This document shows positions 44,006-55,163 of a stretch of DNA of 64,000 nt, in pieces. A program made the position numbers and the translations under genes. Position 1 is the stretch's first letter, and the number at the start of each line of letters is the position of its first letter. The notes under the pieces are model-generated. The model searched no databases. It saw nothing but the letters and a program-made list of their open reading frames with translations, and was not told the origin of the DNA. This DNA comes from CAVRQM01 sp963756975 (GTDB lineage: Bacteria; Pseudomonadota; Alphaproteobacteria; Acetobacterales; Acetobacteraceae). The DNA lies in assembly GCA_963756975.1 (NCBI GenBank), contig CAVWPS010000002.1:2170001-2234000 (forward strand), in the 5' to 3' direction.

Positions 44006-44938
44006 GCGGCAGCGCAGCCGGTGGGCGAGTTCGCCGACCAGACCACGGCGAAACACCAGCACGCAGACGACGAAGATCGCACCCTGGATGACCACGACCC
44101 ACGCGCCGAGCGGGGCGAGGTAGTATTGCATCGCAACGACGATGAGGGCGCCGACGATCGGCCCGAACACGGTGCCGATGCCGCCGAGCAGGACCATCAG
44201 CACCACGAGACCGGACGTGCTCGTGCCGACATCCGACAGTGTCTGGATGCCCATCACCAGCGCCTTCGTGCCGCCCGCGATGCCGGCCAGCGTCGCGGCG
44301 ATGACGAACACGATCCACTTGTAGTGGGCGGCGTTGTAGCCGAGCGAGATGGCGCGCGGCTCGTTGTCGCGGATCGCCTTCACCACTTGGCCGAACGGCG
44401 AGTTGATCGTGCGGCGGACGAGCAGCACGCCGGCCAGGAAGATCACCGCGACCAGAAGATACATCGCAAGGTCGTTCCGAAGCGGGACGACCCCGAACAG
44501 CGCGCCGCGCGGGATGCCCAAAATGCCGTTCTCGCCGCCGGTGATGTCGGTCGCCTGCACCGCCGCGAAGTAGACGATCTGCGCCAGGGCCAGCGTGATC
44601 ATCGTGAAGTAAATCGTCTGCCGCCGGATCACGAGCCAGCCGAACACCACGCCCAGCGCGCCACCCGCGAGACCGCCCGCCAAGATGCCGAGTTCGGGCG
44701 TGAGGCCGATCGATTGCGTCAGATAGCCGCACACGTAGCCGCCGAGGCCGAAATACGCCGATTGCCCGAGCGAGAGCAGTCCGACCGATCCCATCAGCAG
44801 GTTCGTGCCCATGGCGAACAGGCCGTACAGCATGACCTGCATGACCACGATCGGGTACAGGACGAACGGCGCGACGATCACGGCGACGACGAGCAGGATG
44901 AAGGCGCGCCGTTCGGCGGTGGTAAAGCCGGAGATCAC
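44000..44938 (-). CDS. livM: Branched-chain-amino-acid-type ABC transporter permease LivM
   Basis: The product is 312 residues with multiple hydrophobic helices and family blocks MGSVGLLSLGQSAYFGLGGY and DNEPRAISLGYNAAHYK. It is one of the two HAAT-family permeases. Its start overlaps the livH stop in ATGA. The family takes up branched-chain amino acids, amides, urea and other compounds, so the gene symbol reflects family, not proven substrate. It is the last gene of the amidase-livGFKHM operon. Confidence 0.93.
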   Translation of the reverse strand: MISGFTTAERRAFILLVVAVIVAPFVLYPIVVMQVMLYGLFAMGTNLLMGSVGLLSLGQSAYFGLGGYVCGYLTQSIGLTPELGILAGGLAGGALGVVFGWLVIRRQTIYFTMITLALAQIVYFAAVQATDITGGENGILGIPRGALFGVVPLRNDLAMYLLVAVIFLAGVLLVRRTINSPFGQVVKAIRDNEPRAISLGYNAAHYKWIVFVIAATLAGIAGGTKALVMGIQTLSDVGTSTSGLVVLMVLLGGIGTVFGPIVGALIVVAMQYYLAPLGAWVVVIQGAIFVVCVLVFRRGLVGELAHRLRCRL

Positions 44939-45822
44939 GCGACCTTGCCGAACAGGCCGGCGGGGCGCGCGAGCAGCACGATCGCCATGACGACGAACAC
45001 GACGACGGCCGATCCGGGCGGGTAGAACACGTCGGTAAAGCCCTCGATCACGCCAAGCCCGAACCCGGTGAGGATGGCGCCGCCGATCGAGCCCATGCCG
45101 CCGATCACCACGACGGCGAACACGGTGTTGATCAGCTCGTCGCCCATGCCCGGACTGACCGAGTACAGCGGTGCGGCGAGCACGCCGGCCAGTGCGGCCA
45201 GTGCCACTCCGCCGGCGAAGGTCAGCGCGATCAGGCGCGGCACGTTGACGCCGAACGATTGCACCAGCGACGGGTTTTCGGTGGCCGCCCGCAGCAGTGC
45301 GCCGAGCCGTGTCTTCTCGATCGCGAACCAGGTCGCGAAGCAGATCACGATGGACGCCACGACGACGAAGCCGCGATAGATCGGCAGATACATGAACGGG
45401 AGTCGCAGGATTCCCGCCAGCGCGTGCGGCGTCTGGTAGCTGACGCCGGAGACGCCGAAATAGCGCGTCGCCACGCCCTGCAGCACCTGCGCGATGCCGA
45501 ACGTGAGCAGCAGGCCGTACAGGATATCGAGCTTGTAGATGCGCCGGATCACCGTTCGTTCGAGCACGTAGCCCAGCGCGCCGACGATCAGCGGGGCGCA
45601 GATCAGCGCGCCCCAGAAGCCGATGCCGGCATAGGTCAGCAGCCCCCAGGCGACGAACGCGCCGACCATGAACATGGCACCGTGGGCGAAGTTGATGATG
45701 TTCAGCAGGCCGAAGATGATCGCGAGCCCCATCGACAGCATCGCGTAGAACGAGCCGTTGCTGACGCCGAGCAGCAACTGGCTGAACAGCAGCGGCAGCG
45801 GCTTGCCCAGGAACATCGTCAT
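44935..45822 (-). CDS. livH: Branched-chain-amino-acid-type ABC transporter permease LivH
   Basis: This 295-residue membrane protein has the LivH blocks LSMGLAIIFGLLNIINFAHG and GGMGSIGGAILTGFGLGV. With LivM it forms the inner-membrane channel. It starts 10 bases downstream of the substrate-binding protein stop and overlaps livM by 4 bases. Confidence 0.94.
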   Translation of the reverse strand: MTMFLGKPLPLLFSQLLLGVSNGSFYAMLSMGLAIIFGLLNIINFAHGAMFMVGAFVAWGLLTYAGIGFWGALICAPLIVGALGYVLERTVIRRIYKLDILYGLLLTFGIAQVLQGVATRYFGVSGVSYQTPHALAGILRLPFMYLPIYRGFVVVASIVICFATWFAIEKTRLGALLRAATENPSLVQSFGVNVPRLIALTFAGGVALAALAGVLAAPLYSVSPGMGDELINTVFAVVVIGGMGSIGGAILTGFGLGVIEGFTDVFYPPGSAVVVFVVMAIVLLARPAGLFGKVA

Positions 45823-45832
45823 CGGCGGAGCT

Positions 45833-47069
45833 TTAAATCTTCACGAGCGGGCAGCCCTCGGTCGCCATCGGCGAGAACGTCTGGTCGGCTTGCGTCGTGT
45901 GCAGCAGGTCGTAATAATCCCACGGAATGCTGCTTTCGCCGGGCTTCTTCACGCGGAACAGGTAGGACGGGCACATGAACCGGCCATCCTCGCGGATCGA
46001 GCACTCGCCGAACGCGTCGTCGCTGGTCGGCATCTTCTTCATCTGCGCCACGATGTCCGAGCCGCTTTTATTGGCCGCGTCGATGCCGATCGCGTCGACG
46101 GCCTTCATGAAGTGGATCGTGCCGGAATAGCAGCCGGCCTGCGCCATCGACGGATAGTTGTCGGGCGTCTTCGGCAGCACGCGCTTGGTGAACGCGCGCG
46201 TGCGGTCGTTCATGTTCCAGTAGAAGCTCTCGGTCAGCACCAGCCCCTGCGCGATGTCCAGACCGAGGCCGTGGATGTCGTTCAGGTAGATCAGCAGGCC
46301 CGCGATCTTCATCCCGCTCTCGGTGATACCGAATTGCTGCGCCTGCTTGATCGCGTTCACCGTGTCCTTGCCGGCATTCGCGAGCCCCAGCACCTGCGCG
46401 CCCGACGATTGCGCCTGCACCAGGAACGACGAGAAATCCGTGGTCTGCGGAAACGGGTAGGCGACGTCGCCGACGACCGTGCCGCCGGCCGCCTTCACGA
46501 CGGCGCTGGTCTGGTCGCGCAGCAACTGCCCGAACGCATAGTTCGCGGTGATGAAGAACCAGCTCTTGCCGCCGGCGGCCACCATCGCGCCGCCGGTCGA
46601 GTGCGACAGCATGTACGTGCTCGTACGTCCAGTGGATCGTGCTGGCGTTGCATTTCGGCCCGGTCAGTGCCGACGTGGCGGAATTCGAGTTGATATAGGC
46701 CTTGTTCTTCTCACCGGCGACGGCGGCGATGGCGAGCCCGACGGCGGAGTTCGGCACGTCGATGATCATGTCGACGCCGCTGTCGTACCATTGGCGCGCG
46801 AGCCCGGCACCGATGTCCGGCTTGTTCTGGTGGTCGCCCTTGATGACGGTCACGTCGTAGCCCTTGGCGGACGCGCCCCAATCCTCCAGCGCCTGGCGCA
46901 CGCACGCGACCGACGTCTCGCCGCCGATATCGCTGTACGTGCCGGAGAAGTCGCTGCACACGCCGATGGTGAGCGGCTTGCCCGCCGCCCGCGCGCGGCG
47001 CAGCGGCAGCGTGACCGCGCCGGCTGCGATCGCGGAACCCAGGATGGTGCGCCTTGTGACGTCGATCAT
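45833..47069 (-). CDS. livK: Branched-chain-amino-acid-type ABC transporter substrate-binding protein (frameshifted near 46616)
   Basis: The start at 47069 opens a Tat-like signal peptide (VTRRTILGSAIAAGAVTLPL) with a twin Arg. The mature LivK-type fold follows (LTIGVCSDFSGTYSDIGG). After IHWTYEH the frame changes; skipping one base at 46616 gives YMLSHSTGGAMVAAGGKSWF, which lines up with the WTYDTYALANGTG-type block of relatives, and 411 residues. This subgroup usually binds aromatic, amide or other small organic compounds rather than leucine. Neighbouring amidase, GMC oxidoreductase and HisD-like genes suggest import of a catabolic substrate. Confidence 0.88.
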
Positions 47070-47090
47070 CGGTGTTCTCCCCAAAGACGT

Positions 47091-47775
<685 letters not shown>

Positions 47776-47783
<8 letters not shown>

Positions 47784-48528
47784 GGTCGGTGCCGAGATAC
47801 GCCGCGATCACGTCCGGGTTCTTCGAGACGGCCTCGTAGCCGCCCTCGGCCAGGACACGGCCGCGCATCAGCACCGTGATCCGGTCCGACAGCCCCGCCA
47901 CCACCGACAGATTATGTTCGACCATCAGAATGGTCCGTCCCGCGCGAAGCCGGCGGATGAGTGCCACGATCTGCCCGACATCGCCCTCGGTCATGCCGGC
48001 GGTCGGCTCGTCGAGCAGCATCAGCACCGGATCGAGCGCCAGCGTGGTCGCGATTTCCAGCGCCCGCTTGCGGCCATACGGAAGCTCGGCCGCCGGCGTG
48101 TCGGCCGCCGCCGACAGCCCGACATCGGACAGCAGCTCGCGCGCCCGCTCGTCGTAGCGGCGCAGCACGCCGTCCGAACGCCAGAAATCGAAATTCGCGC
48201 CACGGGCCCGCTGCAGCGCGATCCGGACGTTTTCGAGCGCCGTCAGGTGGCCGAACACCGCCGAAATCTGGAAGCTGCGGACCATGCCGCGACGGGCGAT
48301 CTCGGCCGGTCTCAAGCGGGTGATGTCCTGGCCCTGGAACCGGATGCCGCCGCCGTCGGGCCGCAGGAACTTCGTGAGCAGGTTGAAGCATGTCGTCTTG
48401 CCGGCACCGTTCGGCCCGATCAGCGCATGGATGCTGCCGGTTTCGATCCGTAGGGCGACATCGCTCACCGCGGCGAAACCGCCGAAAATCTTGGTCAGGC
48501 CGAAGGTTTCGAGGATAGCCTCGCCCAA
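47776..48528 (-). CDS. livG: Branched-chain-amino-acid-type ABC transporter ATP-binding protein LivG
   Basis: The frame is open back into the amidase region, but family similarity begins at LETFGLTKIFGGFAA. A TTG at 48528 with an AAGGGA site upstream is the best start, giving 250 residues. Motifs are Walker A (LIGPNGAGKTTCFNLL), Walker B LMLLDEPTAGMTEGDV, and the LivG-type PYGRKRALEIATTLA signature region. The apparent fusion with the amidase in one long frame is caused by the amidase frameshift and is not real. Confidence 0.92.
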
Positions 48529-48593
48529 CCGCTTGCGTCCCTTGCTCCCGCGCAAAAAGTCGCACGCGGGCCGGTGGGGCGCAACGCCCGCCG

Positions 48594-49980
48594 CTAGGCC
48601 GCGAACGCCCGCTCGGCCAGCCGCGCGAGCGCCAGCAGCGCCTCGTCGCCATGCCGCCGCCCCACCATCTGCAACCCGACCGGCAGCGCACCGGCCGGCC
48701 GGGGCACCGGCAACGAGATCGCCGGCAGCATCGGGACCATGTTGAATGGGCCGCACATATCGAGGCCGGTGAACCGCCCCGCCGCGTCGTTGCCCGCGTA
48801 ATCGTCGTCGGTTCGCTCCACCGGCGGCGGCAGAATGGCGCAGGTCGGGCACAGCAGCGCCTCGTGCGTTCCCAGCACGTTCATCATGTCGCGCCACATC
48901 CGGCTTCGCACCAGCTCGATCCGCTTGACCGCCGGGGCCGTGAGCGAGTCGCCGAGCCGCATCAACGCAAGCACGTTGGGGTCCAGGCGCTCGGCGAACT
49001 CGGCCCTGCGGTCGCCGAAATACGCCGCCATGAACACGCCCCAGAGGTCGGTCCAGCGATCGACCACCTCGCGGGTCCAGGGGATATCCACCTCCGTCAC
49101 GATCGCGCCCGCGTCGCGCAGCAATTCGACTGCCGCCGTGATCGCGTCGCGCACCGGCTCGGCCACCGCGAAGAAGCCGAGGTCCATCGAGAGCGCGAAT
49201 TTTCGGCCCGCTAGCCCTGTTCCGGCGTGGGTCGCCGCCTCGTCGAACACCAGCGGCAACGAGAACGGGTCCTCGTCGCTCGGCCCGGCGGCGGCCGCCA
49301 TGAACAGCGCCGCGTCGTCGACGGTGCGGGCGAGGGGGCCGAAATGGGAGATGTCGTCGAACAGGCTCGGCAGGATGGTCATCGGAATGCGCCCGAGGCT
49401 CGGTTTCAGCCCGACGACGCCGCAGAACGCGGCCGGGATGCGGACCGAGCCGCCCATGTCGGTCCCCTCCGCGAACGGCACGCAGCCGCCCGCCACGGCG
49501 GCACCCGATCCGCCGGACGACCCGCCCGGCGACCGGCTCGGGTCCCTCGGGTTGCGGGTGACGCCCCAGCGCGGGCTGCTGGTGAAGCCGGAATGGGCGA
49601 ACTCCGGGGTCGTCGTCTTGCCGACCAGCACAGCCCCGGCCGCCTGCAACCGCCGCACCACCAGTGCGGTTTCGGTCGCCGGGGTATTGCCGACCGCTCC
49701 AGGACCCGAGCGTGGTCGGCACGCCCTCGGTCGGCGTCATGTCCTTGGCCGCGAACGGCACGCCCAGCAGCGGCAACCTGTCGCGTTCATCGGGCGGCAT
49801 CCGGTCCAGCGCGGCGGCTGCCGACATGGCGGCGTCGTCCATGATCGCCACGAACGCGTTGCAGGGGGCGAGTGCCCGGCATCGCGCCAGGCTCGCCGCG
49901 ACCATGTCGGAGGCGCTGGCGTGACCGGCGCGGATGGCGGCGGCGATGGCTCGGGCGGGCTGGTCCAGAAGATCGGTCAT
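48594..49980 (-). CDS. Amidase, amidase-signature family (frameshifted near 49695)
   Basis: The ATG at 49980 opens MTDLLDQPARAIAAAIRAG. The Ser-Ser-Lys triad is present: Lys in GVPFAAKDMTPTEG and the two serines in the signature SPGGSSGGSGAAVAGG followed by GTDMGGSVRIPAAFCG. Between them the frame changes after LGSWS; skipping one base at 49695 joins it to VGNTPATETALVVRRLQAAG, giving 461 residues. Amidase-signature enzymes hydrolyse amides to acids and ammonia. It heads the liv operon, so the imported substrate or a derived intermediate may be an amide. Confidence 0.9.
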
Positions 49981-50043
49981 GGCGGCAGCTTGCCGGTTCC
50001 CCGTCCCCCTAGGCAAATAGCCCGATCAACGCCGGAGACCGCA
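49981..50043. promoter_or_regulatory. Compact divergent promoter region between amidase-liv operon and HisD-like gene
   Basis: Only 63 bases lie between the two start codons. A GGAG ribosome site precedes the TTG of the rightward gene. Back-to-back promoters here suggest joint control of transport and oxidation. No recognisable operator is seen. Confidence 0.4.
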
Positions 50044-51309
50044 TTGTTCCACGTCAAGCAGCCTAGCCCGGAAACCGCCGCCGACACGCGCCAGACCGAG
50101 ACACTGGTCGCCGACATCTTGTCCCGGGTGCGGGCGGAGGGCGACGCGGCGGTGCGCGATTTCAGCCGCCGCTTCGATCAGAGCGACCGAGAAAACCTCG
50201 AGGTCACGGCGGACGAGCGGCGCGCGGCGGTGGACGGCCTGGCCCCGCAGACACGGGCCGACACCGAGTTCGCGATCGCCAACGTACGCGCCTTCGCCGA
50301 GGCGCAGCTCGCGACCATCCTGCCGCTCGAGATCGAGACGATCCCCGGCGTGAAGCTCGGCCACCGCGTCATCCCGATCGCGCGCGTCGGCGCATACGTG
50401 CCCGGCGGCCGCTACCCGCTGCTGTCCGCGCCGGTGATGACGATCGTCCCCGCGCGGGTCGCCGGCTGCGACGAGGTGATCGCCTGCCTGCCCCCCAACG
50501 CGCATCCGGCGATGGTCGCCGGCTGCCACCTGTCCGGGGCCGACCGCATCTTCCGCATCGGCGGCGCGCAGGCGATCGCGGCGATGGCGTTCGGCACGGA
50601 GACGGTGCCGGCCGTGGACAAGATCGTCGGCCCCGGCAATGCGTTCGTGAACGAGGCGAAGCGTCAGGTGTTCGGCCGCGTCGGCATCGACCAGCTCGCC
50701 GGGCCGAGCGAGATTTACGTGCTGGCCGACGAGACGGGCGACGCGCGCACCATCGCGACCGATCTGCTGGCGCAGGCGGAACACGATATCCGCACCCGCG
50801 TCGGCCTGATCACGACAAACGAGGCGCTCGCGCGGGCCACGCTGGCCGAGGTGGAGCGGCAACTGGGCGACCTGTCGACCGCCGCCGTGGCGCGTCAGGC
50901 CTGGGACAGTTTCGGCGAGATCGCCGTCTGCGCCGACGACGACGAGATGATCGCGTATTCGGACAAGATCGCGGCCGAACATCTGCAGGTCCACACGCGC
51001 GACCCGCACGCGCTCTCGGCACGGCTTCGCAACTACGGGTCGTTGTTCGGCGGCACGATGAGCAGCGTCGTCTATTCCGACAAATGCTGCGGCACCAACC
51101 ACACGCTGCCGACGATGGGGGCCGCACGGTACACCGGCGGTTTGTGGGTCGGATCGTACGTGAAGATCGTCACGCATCAATGGCTCGACGAGCGCGGCGT
51201 CGCGGCGGTGGCCCCGGCGGCCGTGCGGCAAAGTGCCAGCGAGACGCTGGAAGGTCATCGCCGCGCCGCCGCCCGCCGGCTGGAATGGCTACAGCTTTCG
51301 GTCCCGTGA
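50044..51309 (+). CDS. HisD-family NAD-dependent dehydrogenase (histidinol or sulfopropanediol dehydrogenase-like)
   Basis: The best start is a TTG at 50044 after CGGAGA, giving 421 residues. The histidinol dehydrogenase fold is clear: IARVGAYVPGGRYPLLSAPV, VDKIVGPGNAFVNEAKRQVF, the zinc and catalytic block AEHDIRTRVG, and KIAAEHLQVHTRDP. True HisD sits with histidine genes; this one has none and is divergent from an amidase-transporter operon. Relatives of this kind include HpsN, which oxidises 2,3-dihydroxypropane-1-sulfonate, so a catabolic role is more likely than histidine synthesis. That is inference from context and general wording. Confidence 0.82.
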   Translation: MFHVKQPSPETAADTRQTETLVADILSRVRAEGDAAVRDFSRRFDQSDRENLEVTADERRAAVDGLAPQTRADTEFAIANVRAFAEAQLATILPLEIETIPGVKLGHRVIPIARVGAYVPGGRYPLLSAPVMTIVPARVAGCDEVIACLPPNAHPAMVAGCHLSGADRIFRIGGAQAIAAMAFGTETVPAVDKIVGPGNAFVNEAKRQVFGRVGIDQLAGPSEIYVLADETGDARTIATDLLAQAEHDIRTRVGLITTNEALARATLAEVERQLGDLSTAAVARQAWDSFGEIAVCADDDEMIAYSDKIAAEHLQVHTRDPHALSARLRNYGSLFGGTMSSVVYSDKCCGTNHTLPTMGAARYTGGLWVGSYVKIVTHQWLDERGVAAVAPAAVRQSASETLEGHRRAAARRLEWLQLSVP

Positions 51310-52098
51310 TCGCGGGCGCGCCTTCACGGGACCGAGCCGGATCCAGGTCGGCGCGTGATCGCTCGCGTGCTCCCGGCCGCGCACGTCGCGGTCGACGCCG
51401 GCCTCGACCAGCCGGCCCGCGATCGACGGGCTCAGCAGGACGTGGTCGATGCGGAGTCCGGCATCGCGGCCGTATGCGTTCCTGAAGTAATCCCAGAACG
51501 TGTAGATGCGCTCGTCGGGGTGAAGCGTGCGGATCGCGTCGGTCCAGCCCTGGGCCAGCAACCCGTGGAACGCCTCGCGGACCTCCGGGCGAAACAGCGC
51601 GTCGGTCAGCCAGCGCTCCGGTTTGTAGACGTCGAGATCGGTCGGCATGACGTTGTAGTCGCCCGCGAGCACGACCGGCGCGCCGCTCGCGAGCAGGTCG
51701 GCGGCGTGGGCGGTGAACGCCTCGAACCAGGCGAGCTTGTAGTCGAATTTCGGGCCGGGCGCCGGATTGCCGTTCGGCAGATACAGGCAGCCGATCAGGA
51801 CGCCGTTCACGGCAGCCTCGATATAGCGGCTCTGGTTCGGATCGGGGTCGCGGGGCAGGCCGCGCCGCGTCTCCACCGGGTCGCCGCCGCGCGCCAGCAT
51901 CGCGACGCCGTTCCAGCTTTTCTGACCGAGCCAGATCGCGCCGTAGCCCGCCTCACGGATCGCCTCGGCGGGGAACTTCTCCTGCGTGGTCTTAAGTTCC
52001 TGCAGGCAGACGACATCCGGTTGCGCCTCGGCGAGCCACTGGAGCAAGGCCGGCAACCGCCCGTTCACGCCGTTGACGTTGAAGGTCGCAATCTTCAC
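51289..52098 (-). CDS. xth: Exodeoxyribonuclease III
   Basis: The GTG at 52098 follows GGAGAG and opens a 269-residue protein. The exonuclease/endonuclease/phosphatase fold motifs are complete: KIATFNVNGVNGRL, CLQELKT with the metal-binding Glu, LAGDYNVMPTDLDV, and the C-terminal REHASDHAPTWI with catalytic Asp and His. Xth repairs DNA as an AP endonuclease and 3'-5' exonuclease. It converges on the HisD-like gene with a 21-base overlap. The region upstream of its start holds an inverted REP-like pair. Confidence 0.94.
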   Translation of the reverse strand: MKIATFNVNGVNGRLPALLQWLAEAQPDVVCLQELKTTQEKFPAEAIREAGYGAIWLGQKSWNGVAMLARGGDPVETRRGLPRDPDPNQSRYIEAAVNGVLIGCLYLPNGNPAPGPKFDYKLAWFEAFTAHAADLLASGAPVVLAGDYNVMPTDLDVYKPERWLTDALFRPEVREAFHGLLAQGWTDAIRTLHPDERIYTFWDYFRNAYGRDAGLRIDHVLLSPSIAGRLVEAGVDRDVRGREHASDHAPTWIRLGPVKARPRSRDRKL

Positions 52099-52106
52099 CG
52101 GAGCTC

Positions 52107-52217
52107 TCCTTCTCCCTCGGGAGAGGGCCGGGGTGAGGGGGGCAACGCACTCGAAATACACTAGCCTCCATTCCGCAAACCCTCATCCCGGCCCTCTCCT
52201 AGCGGGAGAGGGAGAAG
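52107..52217. repeat. Inverted pair of REP-like palindromic elements
   Basis: Two near-identical arms face each other: 52107-52140 (core GAGAGGGCCGGGGTGAGGG) and 52180-52217 (core CCCTCATCCCGGCCCTCTCC). Each arm also holds its own small hairpin (CTCCC/GGGAG). They lie between divergent xth and the sensor kinase gene, so they are not a terminator of either. Similar CCCTCACCCCGGCCCTCTCCC elements are common intergenic repeats in proteobacteria. This is a REP doublet or REPIN-like unit. Confidence 0.8.
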
Positions 52218-52234
52218 AAAGCTTTTCGTCCACG

Positions 52235-53691
52235 ATGAACTCGCTCCGCACCCGGCTACTCGGCCTTTGGGCGTTGTCCCTGATCGCCTGCGTGGCGGTG
52301 GGGTTTCTGTTGCTGCAACTCTATCAGCAATCGACGGTGGCGCGGGTCGGCCGGGCCGAAGCCGTCGTCGCCCGCGCGTGCGACCTTATCCGCGACCGCT
52401 ACAGCTTCTACGCCGCCGGCTGGCCCGGCCCGATCCCGGGACAGTTCGGCACCGATCTGCGCACCGATCTCGCCAACGCGGTCGGCGTGGCGTTGACCGA
52501 TCAGACCGGGGTGGAGGGCGGCATCTGGCAATCGGATACAGGCGCGCTGGCCTATGCCTTCCCGACCTACGAGGGCACCGGGCCGAAGACCGATCTGCCG
52601 GTCGCCGAGCGCGACCAGATCCAGGCGGTCAACCAGCAAGCGGTGCGCGACGAGCAATCGGTCGATCGCCGGGCGACATCCGGCCTGCAGACGATCCTGC
52701 TGCACGCGTGCCCCCTGTCCGGCCCGATCGGCGGCCTGACCGCCTGGACGATGACCCGCGTTCGGGCGTTCGAGGGGTTCAATCCCCTGCAGCTCGGCCT
52801 CGGCGTGCTGCTCGCGCTGATGGTGACCATGTCCGCGTGGCTCGGACGCATGCTGCTCGTCTGGGGTCGTCACGTACGCGGAATCGAGGGCGCGTTGCAC
52901 GACACCGGCCCCGGCGGGATGCCGACCATAGCGCGCACCGGCGAGCGGGAGCTGGACCAGATCATCGACGCGCTGAACGGGGCAGGGCAGCGCGTCGGCG
53001 AGGCGCGGGCGGAGGCGGATGCGATGGCGGTGCGGGCCGCGAAGGCGGAGCGCCTTGCCGCACTCGGCCGGGTCGCCGCCGGCATCGCGCACGAAATCCG
53101 CAATCCGATCGCGGCGGCGCGTCTGCAGGGCGAGAACGCGCTGGCCGGCGACGATACCAGGCGGCGGGAGGCGATCGGCGACATGCTCGACCAGATCGAG
53201 CGGCTGGACGGGCTGGTCGGCGAGTTGCTCGCAATGACGCAGCGGGTCGAGCCGAAGCCGGTGCCGGTCGATCTGGCCGCGTTCCTCGCGGGCCAGATCG
53301 CACTGCACGCCGAAACCGCTTCCGCCAAATCGTTGACGGTCTCGGTCGAGAACGCGGCCGGCACCGCCGTGCTCGACCCCGCCGTGATCGGCCGCGTGCT
53401 GGGCAATCTGATCACCAACGCCATCCGTCATGCGCCGCGCGCCGGCTCGGTGATCGTCGCCGTCGAGCGGCCGGATCATCTGCTCATCCTCACGGTCGCC
53501 GATACCGGGCCGGGCGTTCCGGCCGACATGACCGAGCGACTGTTCGAGCCGTTCGTCACCGGCCGGCCCGACGGCACCGGCCTCGGCCTGTCGATCGCGC
53601 GCGAGCTGGCGGACGCGCATGGCGGCCGGCTGGTGCTCCGCAGCGCCTCGGCCGGTGCCGTGTTCGCGCTCGAAATCCCGCAGGAGGCGTG

Positions 53692-53707
<16 letters not shown>
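52235..53707 (+). CDS. Two-component sensor histidine kinase
   Basis: The 490-residue product has TM1 at about 10-30, a periplasmic sensor region to about 180, and TM2 near 185-208 (LGLGVLLALMVTMSAWLG). The HisKA box with phospho-His286 is GIAHEIRNPIAAARLQ. The ATPase domain has an N-box (GNLITNAIRHAP), a G1 box (VADTGPGVP) and a G2 box (GTGLGLSIARELADAHGG). The periplasmic part is not recognised. Its stop overlaps the start of the response regulator gene by 16 bases, so the two form a cognate pair. The REP-like pair lies just before its start. Confidence 0.93.
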
Positions 53708-55072
<1,365 letters not shown>

Positions 55073-55084
55073 TGCGAGGCCATG

Positions 55085-55102
55085 CTTAATCAATGTGTTA
55101 AG
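55085..55102. promoter_or_regulatory. Inverted repeat just upstream of the sigma-54 promoter
   Basis: CTTAA (55085-55089) and TTAAG (55098-55102) form an inverted repeat with 8 bases between. It lies 4 bases before the -24 element. It could be a regulator-binding half of an upstream site or a weak hairpin after the regulator gene. AT-rich composition here is unlike the coding DNA on either side. Confidence 0.35.
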
Positions 55103-55105
55103 GCG

Positions 55106-55120
55106 TGGCACGCCGGTTGC
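55106..55120 (+). promoter_or_regulatory. Sigma-54 (-24/-12) promoter
   Basis: TGGCAC at 55106-55111 and TTGC at 55117-55120 are separated by 5 bases (GCCGG). This matches the sigma-54 consensus TGGCAC-N5-TTGC exactly, with the invariant GG and GC in place. It lies in the 91-base gap between the NtrC-family regulator and the secreted-protein gene, on the same strand as both. Transcription would start about 12 bases downstream, before the ATG at 55164. Confidence 0.85.
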
Positions 55121-55163
55121 GATGGGTGGCGTGGGCACTGAGCCCATGAAGACGGAGACGACG

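Noticed and set aside
50044..51309. Histidine biosynthesis hisD
   Set aside because: No other his gene is nearby, and the gene is divergent from a transport and amidase operon. The family assignment is kept but not the biosynthetic role.
52107..52217. Intrinsic transcription terminator
   Set aside because: The flanking genes diverge from it, no U-tract follows, and two similar inverted elements are present.
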